64,000 nucleotides of DNA from Linnemannia elongata (Eukaryota; Mortierellomycota; Mortierellomycetes; Mortierellales; Mortierellaceae): positions 186,001 to 250,000 of the forward strand of contig JAXBDG010000022.1 in the NCBI GenBank assembly GCA_036320915.1. Reading direction: 5' to 3'. Position numbers and translations under genes: made by a program. The notes under the pieces are model-generated. The model did not search any database, was not told the origin of the DNA, and saw only the letters and a list, made by a program, of their open reading frames with translations. Within the stretch, counting starts at the first letter, position 1. The number at the start of each line of letters is the position of its first letter. Shown here piece after piece: positions 19,074 to 31,666 of this stretch.

Positions 19074-21594
19074 TTAGAGCAACATATCGCCAACACGGAT
19101 ACCACAAATCTCGATAGGATTCGTGGTGGGTTCTTTCATCTCAAACCTCAAGAACTGGATCCCGCGGGTGTCAAGCTGGATGCCAATCTTTCGACCCACA
19201 TCTGTGCATCGCAAGTCCTTCATCCTTATTGAACCTGTCGCTCTCTCTGTCTCTCCTGTGCATGTCATCTACTCAAGCAAATTGAAGTTTGAATTTTTTT
19301 TGCGTTAGCAAAATGAAAGGTAGCAACAAAAATATAGCCGAACCATGGCGAAACAACAAAACCAGAATGCATAAAAAAAAAAACAGAAACAAAAAAACAA
19401 GAAAAAATTAAAAAGATGCCATGGCCTTACCCAGTTGGTCCCATCAACACTAGCCTTAACAACCATAAACTTGCCCAAATGAACCAACGTCGTCTCAAAA
19501 GTCGACCAAACCTCAATCGATTTCGCCCTCTCTCCCAACTCTAACAACGGCAACACAAACCTCAACCCAAAGTACCCTCCCTTCTCCAACGGATGGAAGC
19601 TCTGCCAGCATGTTGAGAGGTCTTGATCGACAGCGTAGTGATAAGTATGCATGGCGACAAACTCTGGTTTTGGGTAGTTGAGGGATTTGAAGCGCGCTTC
19701 GTGTGCTTGCAGGAGGTCGCGGTGTTGGGTTGTTGTTGTGGTTGTGGGAGAGGTGGTAGAAGGGTTGGAGGTGTCGGGATTCCATTTTATGGACTCTGGT
19801 TGAGGGAACATGTCGATATTTGTTTGAAAGAGGCATTTGTCATTTGAGCAGCTCGATCTATTTTGAAGGAGAGTGTGTTCATTCAAAAAAGAGAAGGATA
19901 TGGATGAGTGGGACATGAATCGTTCGTTCCTTTCTTTTCCTCCTTTCGTTCGTCGCCTTTTCGTACCTGGTATGACGGTCCTTGAAGGCAGGCATTTCCT
20001 CGTCAGCGACAAAGTCAGACTTGGCTCCGACTCGATGTGGCGATCCATGGACGACTCCTGTTCCTGAAAGCACCGTCGTCAATCTAAACATCGCATCCGT
20101 CTGTTGAAGGTGACAGAAAAAGAAGACCATGGTTAACATTGCTGTATCTTCTGCTCAATGTTCAAGAATTCAGGGGTTAAGTGTCCATCCCCTCCCCTGG
20201 CTCTTTTCCCCCCTTCGCCCTTTGTATCCCAATTACATTCTCCCTCGTTACCTTGTCCCTCCACACGCAAACAACAAACAAACAAACAAACAAACAAACA
20301 AACAAACACACAATAAATAAAAAACGAAGAGAAAACGTACCATGTGCTCATAGACAACGCTCCACTGATCAATTCGCCCACTCCAACTCGAACTCTGGTC
20401 CAACGGCGCCAGGGCATGACTCAACACGACCGGATACTGATTCCTCCAAAGCGCAAAAAACAGGTCCCCCAACTGCACCCGCTCCTTCCACAGATTACTC
20501 CCGCCCAGCTGCATCAAGAACTTGAACACTGCCTTCTTGGGCATAAACGACCCAGCCCCCAACCACGAGAAGCCAGTGTGTAAACCCAGTTGCGGGTTCT
20601 GGAAGGTCCAGGAACGTTGTTGAGCGGCCATGGCTGGGATGGTGGATGTTATGAGGGAGGATGGGTGATCGACCATGAGAGAGTACATCGAGTCGAGGGA
20701 GAGGTTTATCCAGTCGTCGTCTTGGATGTAGCAGTGGTCGTATTTTGCGAGGGTGCAGGTGGTGTATTTCGAAAAGTCGTGTAGGTTTGCGACAGAGTTG
20801 AATACTGAGATCGATGGCCATGTTTGAGTAGTGGTGTTGGAAGGGAAGTCGTGCGTGGTGGAGAGGACGACGTCCGGGTTGTTGTTCCAAATGAGAATCT
20901 CTTGGATGAAGGGGTATTTCCGAAGGTGGGCGACGACAGCCTTGACGCCTTCTTTGCGCTTCCAGGAGAGGATGACGGCAGTGATGGGGACGTATTTTGA
21001 TGCTGGGCCGGTGTTGATTCCGCCTGCTCCGGAGGAGGATGAAAGGAGTGCTGAGGAGCCCGATGAAGACGACGACAACGAAGAAGAAGGCGATGAAGAC
21101 GAAGAGCCAGGTCCGCTGTTGCTGTTGGACTTGGGAGAGACAAAGAGTGAGGCAGGGAAGGAGCTGACACGACCAGGCCCTACATCCGCCAAGTCTGTCC
21201 GGTAATTAGACCGCTGGTCCCATTCCATCAACATCCTCTCCCGCTCCCTCAACTTATCCGCCGACAGTGCCCCCGCCACTGCTGCTTTAGACTTGAAGAC
21301 TCCATTCTTGTTCATCACAACTCTTTCCTTGTTCGTCCCGTCTCCATGATAGTTACTGTTCCCGAGTCTCTCTGCACCATGACCAGTACTATCACCAGAG
21401 TATGAATGCGACAGAAGGTAGAGTGCCAAGAAGGAGACAATGACGAGGAGGGTCCGGGAGGAGGAAGTCCGTTTGAGGAGTGTCCTGAGGAAGCACTGTG
21501 TCTGGGCTGTCCATTGTGTGACGGTAGAGGTCCCGGGTTTCCCGTGTAGTGGTAGGATCTCTGATTGTTGTTGTTGTTGTTGTTGTCCTGGCAT
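19074..21594 (-). CDS. Type II membrane glycosyltransferase with discoidin-like C-terminal domain
   Basis: Four exons: 21594..20341, 20100..19967, 19857..19431 and 19268..19074, 669 residues, frame kept throughout. The start MPGQQQQQQQ is a poly-Gln cytoplasmic tail; a membrane anchor lies at about 48-62 (TLLVIVSFLALYLLS), followed by a Ser-rich stem to about 195. The catalytic domain (about 200-415) begins ITAVILSWKRKEGVKAVVAHL and ILIWNNNPD, carries the acidic metal-binding motif YIQDDDW (Asp292-294) and ends near WSVVYEHM; this layout resembles GT64/exostosin-type and related GT-A enzymes. The C-terminal exons encode a discoidin (F5/8 type C)-like region: YHYAVDQDLSTCWQS, GGYFGLRFVLPL, VVKASVDGTNW and IQFLRFEM. 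It is likely a Golgi enzyme adding sugar to protein or polysaccharide. The last acceptor (19271..19269, TAG) is the least certain splice site. Intron 1 holds a (CAAA)n microsatellite. Confidence 0.82.
20270..20306 (+). repeat. (CAAA)n microsatellite
   Basis: About nine CAAA units within intron 1 of the glycosyltransferase gene. Confidence 0.85.
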
Positions 21595-22478
21595 TTGGGA
21601 TTATCCTTCTAGGATTTGTTGACGTGTGGCTGCTTGCTTGTTTGTTGGTAGTGGGTGTGGGGTAAAGAAAGAGTCGTCTGTCGTTTCAGTTCTTGATTCT
21701 GTGTAACTGTGCTTTTTATTTCGGCGGGATATGATATTTTTGGGCTTGCTTGGTCTGAGCGGAAAAGAAATGAAAGAAGGTAGAAAAGAGAACAAAAAAA
21801 AAAGAGATGCAAAGGCGAACGAATGGAGTGGAGTCGTTCAAGGGCGTGAACGTGCGGGGTGACGGAGAAATAACGAGAAAAGAGAAAAAGAGAAAAAGAG
21901 AAAAAAAAAGAGAGAGAGTGAGAGAGAAGAAGAAGACTAAGAGGCAAGGGAGGTAGGCGAAGTGAGCAAAAAAAAAAAACAAACGAGGGGAGAAGAAAAG
22001 TAAGGGAATGAGAAAGTCCAATTGGTTCTCGTTTCTCGTTCTTGGATGTTTGCCTGCCTTCCTGGCTGCTACTGAAAACCCTTCGTCTTTCCCCTTGCCG
22101 GTCGGTGTCCCTTCACCCAGAAAAGGGGGGAGGCTTTCACCATTGCTCATATATTTTTTCTGCAGCTAAATACGGATGCAAGGTCAAGGGTCACCCCATG
22201 GAGGGGAGAACAGGAGTAAGGGATAGACGAGAATGAAAGGACCCCTGAGCAAGAGAATGAACAGTGACATGATCACGTCTCGGGGTTCTAGGTATTTGCT
22301 TTTGTTGCTATCTAGCCAACAAGGTCCGCTGAGCACAGCCTATCATCCACACTCATTCCACCTTATGAAAACTTATCCAGAGCAACAACAACGACAACAA
22401 CAACTACCACAACGAGAGAAGTGTGTCGAGATGAATAAAATGCAAGAATAATTATTACTATGAGAGTACCTAGTGGCT
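21595..22478. other. Upstream region of the glycosyltransferase and 3' side of LYS4
   Basis: On the minus strand 21780-22010 is CT-rich, the usual leader composition here. No gene seen. Confidence 0.5.
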
Positions 22479-25008
22479 CTAAATGCGTCCCTTGACCCAG
22501 CCCTCAAGACCTCCTGCAACCCAAATCTCCTGAACACTCTTCCCAAGACTACCAACCCTGTAGACCTTATCCTCCTGCCCCTCCCTGCTAACCTGAACTT
22601 TGCCACTCGCCAAAGAAACAGTCGCCTTCCATCCAGTCCGGTCCGTCAACTTGGCAGTACCCCTATCAGCTGCCAGATCACGCACAAGTTCGGGACTCTC
22701 CATCAGCAACAAGCCATTGTTGATCGAGTTACGCTTGAAAGTTTCTGAGAACGATCCTGCAATCAGGAGTTTGACACCTGCAGACAGCAGGGCGGTGGCG
22801 GCTTGTTCACGAGAGGATCCGGTACCAAAGTTGAATCCTCCGATGAGAATATCGCTGGGCTTGACGATGCTTGCGAACTGGGTGTCGTAGTTCTCCATGA
22901 CTACCTTGCGCATAGTCTCCGGGCCGATGTCGTCCTGGTAGGTGTATTTTCCGGGGTAGATGCCGTCGGTGTTGAGGTTATCAGCAGGGCAGAAGAGCAG
23001 TTCGCCGGTCATGTGGGAGGGGAAGTTAGGGATCGTTTCGTCTGAGACTGCTGCAGCCTCAGTGGTGTCTGATGCTGATGCACTGCTGAGGGTGATCAAG
23101 CTGGTCTTTGGTGTGGGGACAGTGCCTGAGGTGGCAATGGAGGAGGGGGCGACGATCTTTCCAGAGATAGCGGAGGCGGCAACGACTGCGGGAGAGGCGA
23201 GGTAAGCGAGTGCCTTGGGAGAGCCCATGCGACCCTTGAAGTTGCGGTTCGTTGCCGAAATACCAATCTCTCCATCCTGCAGCAATCCCGTTCCCAGACC
23301 TAGTGGAAAGTGATAATCAGAGTATGAAGTGTCATTGGTTAGCGATCGGAGTGATTTACAGTCACATCTTGAGAGTTGAGACCGATAAAGTCCATTCATC
23401 ATAATCAAATAATCACTTACCGACACAAGGTCCACATCCAGCAGGGAGAGCAATGGCACCAGCATCCATAAGTGCCTGCCAGTCACCCGTCGATTCAACC
23501 TCAGCCTGGACCTCACTACTCGCTGCGGCGACATAGAACTCAACACCCTCGGCAATCTTCTTGCCCCGAACAACAGCCGCAGCCTGACGAAGATCACTCG
23601 CGCGAGAGTTGACGCACGAGACCAAGTAGGCCTTGTTGATCTTGACATCCTTCAGATCCTGAACCGACTGTGCAACCTTAACAGAGTTAGGACCCGAGAT
23701 ATAGGGTGAGACAGTCGACAAGTCCAGGACCAAATGCTTGGCATAGGTAGCGCCATGGTCAGGCGAGAACTCGTTCTGGGCCAACTGCTCAACTCGCTCC
23801 TTGTTGACACGTGGGTGAACAAACTCCTGACCAGCAGGGATCTTTTCAATGTTCTTGTTGGTGAACCGAGTCCTCTCCAAGACCTGGATCCGCTTCTGGT
23901 AGTACTCCCTCGTTACATCATCAATAGGGAACACACCGGCAAGAGCGCCCCACTCCGTGGTCATGTTGGCAATCGCAAGACGGTCCTCAATATGCAACGA
24001 CTTCACACCTTCACCTGTAAACTCAATCGCCGTGTTCAGGACCTCATCCTTGTTAAAGACTGAGCACAGCGTAATAATCACATCCTTGCCTGTCACACCA
24101 GGAGCCAATTGGTTCTTGAGCTCCACCTTGACAACTGGTGGGACTTGCCACCAAGTCTGGCCTGTGGCCCAGATAGCAGCAGCATCTGTCCGGACGATAG
24201 GTGTTCCAAGAGATCCGATACCGCCATACATGTTGGAGTGAGAGTCCGAGGCGACGGTGAGTGTTCCTGGGAATGCGTATCCTTCCTCGACCATGACCTG
24301 GTGTCCGATACCGCGGCCTGCTGGGTAGAAATCGACCTGGTTCTCTCCTGCAAACGCCTCAATTGTTGCATACTTGTTCAAGTTCTAATCCATCGGGAGT
24401 GTGAGAAAAAATAGAGCAATGGGGAACGACAAGCCAAATAAAGGGTCAATGTTTTTTCTTACTTCTCGCAAATGCCTTCCTAGCCTTGGGGGGGGGGGGG
24501 TCCCAGCACACACACTTGCGCATCTTTTTGAATCGAAAAGTTACCTTCTCGGACTTGTTCTGGACATCGTGGTCGAGTGCAAACACGGGCTGACGAGGGT
24601 TCTTGAACTGTGCTGCACCAATACTCTTGAACCTATCCAGTCAAGAACACCACCAACAACGACACACTGTAAGTCATCGTTTTTCCTCGGAGACAAAGCA
24701 AGGTCGTTTAAACCTGTCTAATAACGATCCTAACAAATAACAAAGGATACGTACTTGGAGATGACGGCGCCGGTGTTGTCGTGGGTGAGAACGTGTTCAG
24801 GCCGGATGGCAACAAAGTCGCCACTGCGGATGGTTTGGTTGGGGGCGAGGTCTACGGCGTAACGCTGGGCAATCTTTTCAATCATGTTTTGTGGTTGGAA
24901 GGCGGTTGCGGTGGCGAGCATCCTGCGGAATGTTCTTGAGGAATAGCAATTTGACATTGTGTTGTAGGAGGTCGAGAGGGACCTGACCGGTAGTGTCCTG
25001 AAGTTCAT
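22479..25008 (-). CDS. LYS4: Homoaconitase, mitochondrial (lysine biosynthesis)
   Basis: Four exons: 25008..24755, 24632..24545, 24384..23421 and 23299..22479, 708 residues, close to the usual ~690-720. It catalyses homoaconitate to homoisocitrate in the alpha-aminoadipate lysine pathway. The N terminus ([25 protein letters not shown]) looks like a mitochondrial presequence. Aconitase domain: [16 protein letters not shown] segment (here [13 protein letters not shown]), [34 protein letters not shown], and three [4Fe-4S] ligand cysteines at 371 (SCVNSR), 431 and 434 (GCGPCVG). The C-terminal swivel domain has [18 protein letters not shown]. The DHDVQN and GRGIGHQ motifs separate it from true aconitase. 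Exons 1 and 2 join through an AA|G codon. The second intron contains a run of 13 G. Confidence 0.95.
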
Positions 25009-26747
25009 TGTGTGTGTGTTGTATAGTAGAACGGGGAGGTAATAGGAGGAGGAGGGGTGAGAAGGATAGAGAGGGGTATGAATGAAGTGAAAAGAAGGTG
25101 GAAAAGAAGAAGAAGAAGAGAAAGAAAGAAAGAAAAAGAAACGCGGGGTAAAATGAAGAAGAAAAGGACCGAGCAGAAGGAGATTAGATCGTCGAATGTG
25201 TCGAAGCCATATCAAAAAAGGTCAAAGTGATCCGAGACGATGTTGATGATAGATGTGATGCGATGCGATCAAACTCTCATATCCATCATATGCCGACAAA
25301 AAAGGTGACTGCCATGGATAGTTCAAGAAATTGTTAAGGGCTTTTCATTATATCACATGACATGCGCTGGAGTTCCCCCGAGCATGAACGAACAGGTGAG
25401 ACAAAGTATTGGTGTTTGATATCCAATCGAGACCTTTTGAAAAACAACGTTAATTTGTCTCATCAGTTGATCAAACAAACAATCATTTATGAAGAAGGGT
25501 TTGGCACCATCGCCTTCCCAAGATGGCGGTTCCCCAGTCCATGAGGACCCTTTTCGCCTATTAGAGATTATTGACAAGGGTTCCTCAATACAATAAGTCC
25601 CTTTCGTTTTCTTTGTACAATGTCTATCCTCCGATACCTCGAATTGAGAGACCCTGCACCGAAACCAGGGTGTTCACTTTATCCCTGCTTGAAAATGAAA
25701 AGGTGGTTTATTCATGGGTCTCATCCTCTACCTGCATTTCACAAAATACATAAACGCATACACACACAAATAGATCCGTGTGTGGGTCAGTTTGAACCGT
25801 GGGTGGGCCTTGCTTAGCGATGGTGTGGCGCAATCTCTCTTTTTAATCTATTAACAACACAAATCGTTCTAGCTCAGTTCAGAGTTCCAGTCGGGGTACT
25901 GAGATAAAATGCATTCTTCGCAGGCGTATGTAACCCATCCTTGTGCTTCTGTGCTGTAATTACATAAATACATATATGTGTGTACAGTATCTCTCTTTTT
26001 GCTGTCCGTGTGTTTTTCGATTGCTCTCAACTTTTTTTTTTTTTTTTTTCCTTCTCTTCTCTCACCCTCTCTGGCCGCCTGTGTTCATTTTGCGGCTCAA
26101 TTATCTGTCTCTTGTCTTCTTTCTTCTTTCTTCCTTTTTCACTTTCCCCCTTTCTTTCCCTTCCTTTTCTTCTCTCTCCCTTTTCTTCTTACACCCTACC
26201 TCCCTCCCTACCCTACCCTCACTCCCATCCCTCCCCCCCTCATCCTCCAGCTGTCAATTGAACCCTCTACCCTTGCTTGCCTGCAAACTCGCCTGGATAG
26301 CTCCCTCAAATGACTTGCTGGACCGCTCGCTTATGACCACCCTGCGCGCACTTCTTCCATCTCTCACACTTCAACACTTATCTTGACTTTGTCATATTCC
26401 CTTAAGGCCTTTCAATCGAGGCGCCAGGATTTCCCCCTCCCTCCCTCCCTCCTCCTCCTCCTCCTCCTCCTCTTTCTCCTCCTGGATCTTATCCAACCCG
26501 GCAGTAGCGATATACAGGAACTGGCTGCTCTTGGCTCCCGTTTCCCTTTCTCTCTCTTCGCCAATTCGCTCTTTTTCTCTCCTTTCCTTCACTCTCTCTC
26601 TATCTCTTACTCTCTCTTACACCACGCACACACTCTCTCTTCGCCCTTTAACTACTCCATCTGACGACCCCACCTTGCAAACGACCTATACGACAACAGA
26701 AACAGCTTTCAACAAAGACACACATTCACTCAGTTCTGCCTCACCTC

Positions 26748-26780
<33 letters not shown>

Positions 26781-26972
26781 TCCTCCTCTACCTCGCATAC
26801 GCATAAACATAGCATAGTCAGCGCAGAAACAGAAACACCCCTTATTTTTCATTTCCCATTCTATTGTTCCCTTCCCTCCACAACGTCAACGAAACTACAA
26901 CCAAGCATCCAACACAAACACATACATACATACATACACACGTAACACACACACATACACACATAATCAATA
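25009..26972. other. 2-kb divergent promoter region between LYS4 and the disordered-protein gene
   Basis: LYS4 side: purine-rich plus strand (CT-rich on the minus) at 25020-25140. Right side: T runs at about 26030-26050, CT and CTC repeats (26110-26480), an A run of 29 at 26748-26776 and CA-rich sequence (26910-26960) just before the next ATG. A minus-strand frame at 25577..25353 (74 residues) has no recognised family. No gene supported. Confidence 0.5.
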
Positions 26973-29753
26973 ATGCCACCCTCAACGACCCCATTACCAC
27001 AACAACAGCAACAACAGCAACGTTCAAACCAACTGCGTGTAAAAGTCAACGAAGTCGCCCCTTCATTACTCCAACCAAGTCCCATCCTTGGCGGGTCACG
27101 CACACCAATGCATCTCGTTCACATTTCGAATCGCAAGTTAAACCGGGAGGTGTTTTCGAACCGGGACCGGTCGATTCATCGACGGATAGTGATCAAGAAC
27201 TTTTTGACGATGTTGTACCAGCTGCACCCGGTTGAGTGGATCGAGGAAAGTAGTGTTGCTGTCGATGACCAAGACCAATGGTTGGAGCAGACGCTCTCTG
27301 CAGCGGGGATTGATTCTCAGGTAAGAACTATTTTTTGTGAGAGAGTGCTGTGTGTGCGCTGTCAACAGAAGTAAAGAGAGAAGAGAGTGAGAGAGAGAAA
27401 GAATGAAAGAAATGTTATTGGTCCACGAACTGTGGGCTGGTGGCCAATGGTCTTCATGTCCATAGAATTCATTGGGTGGTATCTCACGACTCGATAATTA
27501 ACTCCTCTTGGTACTACTAATTGCATTATCTCTTAGGAGGAGGAGGATGATGCTGATGCCGATAATGACCGCACCGACAGCCATCATAACGAGAACCAAG
27601 GACTCGCAGAACTCTCGCCCTCAGCAGCAGCAGCAGCCTCAGTCGTCGCCTCCCGTCGGAGACCCTTGTCCCTCCGGTCAAACAAAGTCCCGCTCCCTCG
27701 TCCAGCTTCCGTCGAACTTTCACAATCGCTCCATTCCTATCTCTCAGCGGTGTTCGATGTCAACTGGTCCGTCAGTCAATCGTCCAACACTGAGGATTCT
27801 TTTGTCACCGCTCCTTCTAGTAACCACTCCTCTCCGTCTTCAGCATCAGGATCGGGATCGTCGTCGCGTTCTCAGACTCTTTCTGCAAGGAGACCAACCT
27901 TGGGACAGAGGATGATTGAGAGCTTCATGGGACCAGAACAGGACAATGTTGTCGTTGCACGTCGACATCAAGATTCTCGACAGGAGGCGTCTTCACCGTC
28001 GTCGCCTCAAAAAGGGCAAAGCAAGAAAAGTAATGGAAGTAGCATGGATATTAATTACAAAGCAGACGAGAGCCACGAGTTGCAACAACGACATGGCGAT
28101 TCTAGACCTGACACAGCCTCATCCTCACGCCAACAACCACAACACCATCAAGGCAGTAATAAGAACAAGGTCGCGTCCACTTCCCGGGCTGGCCCCGAGA
28201 GTCGGACTCGGCCTCCTCATCCCTCGACACCACCCCCTCGCCCATCGACTCCACCTCCACCACTTGCCTCAAAGAAGCCTCTTACGACAACGACAAAAGC
28301 ACCCGAGAAGTATGCGCCTCCTCGCCCTGAGCGACCCTCCTCCCCGTCTGCGATGCCCTACACCCTCTCCTTTGACCCAGACCCCTCCTTGTCCCTGCAG
28401 TCGGATTACACCATGTCTAATGCTGTATATGAGCCCGTCTCAATGGCTCCTCCACAGCACATTCACAACCACATCCACATTCATGTTCACAACTATCCTC
28501 CAGAAGCCCCCGCAGCAACGACAACCACATTGTCAACAGCACCGCCTCGACGCTCTGTTACTCCCCCATCACGGTCATCGCGGTATCCCAAACCCCCACC
28601 ACCTCGACCCACAACAACAATGACCACCACAACCACCACCGAGTACATTTCTTACTCGACCGACTACTCCCCCTCAATTAATTCTCAATGGACTACATCC
28701 GACCCAAAGGCGATTCTGGCTGCCACTGCCGCGGCGACTGCAAACTTGCCTCCAACCTGGCAACCCGTGTCATTAGAGTCAATTCTCCCTTCGACTATGA
28801 CTACTACCTCGACTTCAAGTTACCCACCAGAAAAGTCGGCTGGCAGTTTGATGAATGGCAGGGACGTGGAAGAGGAAGAGGGAGAGGAGCAACCGTATCT
28901 GGCCACGTCGCCCCCAACAACCTCCCGATACCTTCGCTCGCCCCCACCTCCACCATATACCCAGTCACCCATTGATCAGAGCTCCTTTGCGGCCCCTCTA
29001 TCGCCTTCAATGTCACCTGCTGCCTTTTCACCATTTGAAGCAGCTTACGCCTCCAAGCAGCAACAGTCAGTCTTCGCGCCCGTTCTGACGACCCAGCCTC
29101 AGTTGAATCTTTCCAGTAGTACCAGCGCTAGCGCCAATCAGAAGCTGCTAGAGTACAAGCAGTACCAGGAGCGCCAAAAGATGTTTGCCCGCGGTGATGA
29201 CTTGGAAAAAGACGAATCTTCAAAGCTGGACGGCCTCGGGTTCATCCGCAGACTGTCGCGTCAAAGCTCCAAGAAGAAGAACTCTCTTACAAGCATCAGT
29301 GCTCCCCTTCCTTCGACCCTGTCCTACTCATCCTCCTCAGCCTCTTCAACGACATCGTTGTCTGTCGCCGTGCCTCTGTACACCATCGGCGGTGGCCTCG
29401 AGAGATACCACGACGACCAACAGCAACAATCCTCCTCCTTATCCAAAGGAATGGACACTCATGGCAGCCCCCGGTACTCATTACAACCAGCAGCCAAGAA
29501 CGCAGTGAGTATGCTCAAGGGTACACTCTCATCCGTCAAGAGCGGTCTCTCCCGGTCTTCGTCTCCTACTCCCTCTGCGACTTCATCCATTGGACCGATT
29601 GGTCCCCCTATGTCGATGGGTTCTAGTGCGTTGATGTATGGAGCGGTCAACAAGGTATCCTGTGTGGGACCTTCACAGATGTACCATTACCCTGCCCCTT
29701 CTACGAATGCTTCTCCTTCTTCTTCCGCGACCATGGCTACGACTGTGCTATGA
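26973..29753 (+). CDS. Large disordered Pro/Ser-rich hypothetical protein
   Basis: Two exons, 26973..27320 and 27537..29753, intron GTAAGA...TTAG, phase 0, 854 residues. The only well-ordered looking part is 24-105, with IHRRIVIKNFLTMLYQLHPVEW likely helical; exon 2 opens with an acidic stretch (EEEDDADADNDRTD). The rest is low complexity: Ser/Thr/Pro runs with many PPP clusters (possible SH3/WW or profilin ligands), a His/Ile run (HIHNHIHIHVHNYPP near 495), a coiled piece (KLLEYKQYQERQKMFARG) and a basic Ser-rich motif (FIRRLSRQSSKKKNSL) that looks like a kinase site. No enzyme domain seen. A scaffold or signalling adaptor is possible, but that is a guess. The exon 2 frame is open from its acceptor to the stop and its first in-frame ATG is far inside, which supports splicing from exon 1. 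Confidence 0.8.
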
Positions 29754-31666
29754 TCCTGGGTGGGAGTAGCTTTGTCAGCGCATTCATTGTATTTTTTTCA
29801 TTCCCTTCCGTTTCCCATCCCAAGTCCGCTTGTGCAACAAAGGCCCACCCTCTCCCTTCCCCCCTACTCCTTTGCCGAAAAAAAAAAAAAAGCAAAAATA
29901 AAAATAAAAAACAGAAAAATCCTCCTCATGTCTTCTTGCCCTTCCTCTAAAAAAACCCAACGATACAGCCCAAATGCCCTCCCTTCCTCTCTCTCCCAAC
30001 CCATACCCGTGGACACCAACGTTCAACCAAAATTAACAAAAAACAATGGGCGGAAGAGGGATGTCGAGAAATTGTGAGCTAGTCGAAATGCCATTTGTTG
30101 TGCGCCCATGGTCGAAGAAAGAGGAAAAGAAAGGGAGAGGGCGGGGCTAAATGCACTTGAGAGCGATGATGATGGGTTGGAGCTGAGCACCAAAGAGAGA
30201 AAAAAAAAAAGGCAATGCATCGTTGGTAAGGGAATACGCCCCCGACTCTTTTGATGTTGTATGTAGTCGTGCAGATGTATGTTTTTGAGATAGGGATGCA
30301 GGGAGATAGCTAGGAGATGAAGATGTAACTCTTGGTAAAGAGAGAAGAGCGAGAAAGAGCTAAGCGTGAGTATTCCTCCGATGGCACATCTGAGAGTGAG
30401 TGTATCATGGCATAGCAATTGACAAGTGCAAGAGACAAAAAAAAAGGAGCTGGGTGAAGGAAGCAGCCCCACGAAGGAGACAACGAGAACGAAAAATAAA
30501 GGAGTTTTGAGTCCGTTGTTCCTGCTTTTGATTGAGCCTGACTCCCCTTTTCACTACTTCGTTTTTCACCCTTACATTCGCCCACCATCCTTTCTTTTTT
30601 CGTTGTTTGCATTAGCCGTCTGCCAAAAAGGATGTAAAAGTTCAATTAGTGCGAAGAGTGGGGAAAAAAAAAAACTCCTCAGTACGCGGTGCTCTTTTAA
30701 TGGCCGCGACGCGTTCAAAAGAACAAGAAGAGGACTTTATTGATGATGATTGATGTTTGTCCACTTCCCCCCCCCCTCCTCACATTGTATCAATATTATT
30801 CAAGCAACCTTGGACTAGGTTGATCCCCATCCAGGCACCATCACTGATGACCTTGACTGTCTCACTGAAGCAGTAAGAATAATTTTTGACCAAACGTAAA
30901 AACGGTCGTCGTGGAAGAATCAATTAAAAGATAATACCGTCTCACTCACTTTCACTCTAATTGCAACTTGAATGGACGCCTTCAATGATGGGCAAATGCA
31001 ATAAACAAAGAAAGGAGGGAGACAGGTGATAGAGAGGCAATTGACAAGGAAAGGAAGGAAAGGGCGCATGGATTGAAAACAAGTATATGCACATGTCCCT
31101 AGGCTTTTCTTTTCTACGATATCTTTTTTCATTCATGTGCGTTGTGGTCGGTGGTGGCAACGAGCCCTTGTTCTTATTGGCTGCTTTAACCTGCATCCAT
31201 TATCGCCTTTGTGCGCCCAGTGCCCCCGGTCCTATTTTTTCCCTTTTGTGTGTCTTGCCTATGTACTCCTCCTTCACTTCACACTCACGCCCTTCTGCCT
31301 GCCTGCCTGCCTTCCCTTCCCATCCCTATCTCCCTTTTCCCTGCCTCTCCTCTCCACTCTGACCTCTTCTTTACTCTCCGCACACCCTCACTCCTTTTCC
31401 TTTCTCTCTCGTTCATTCACACACTGTCCACTCCTCTCCTCATCCTCCTGGTTTCTCATTTACCCTTTAAAAGCTACTTTCATTCAACCAACTCTTACTC
31501 TTTCCTCTTTCCATCACTCGCCCACCCTCACACATCCACTTCACATTGTGCATGCATTCATAACCCTAAATAACCATAAAAAACAACTTCATAACAATAG
31601 CAGTAACAAACCTGCACTACCATACCTGTACCAACCAAACATACCATAACAATAGGAACAACACCA
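29754..31666. other. 1.9-kb intergenic stretch; no gene seen
   Basis: Contains A-rich sequence after the stop codon (29878-29925), purine-rich and CT-rich tracts, and from about 31240 a long pyrimidine-rich leader before the first monooxygenase. Open stretches on the plus strand between 31130 and 31650 are readings of that CT-rich DNA. No gene supported. Confidence 0.5.
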
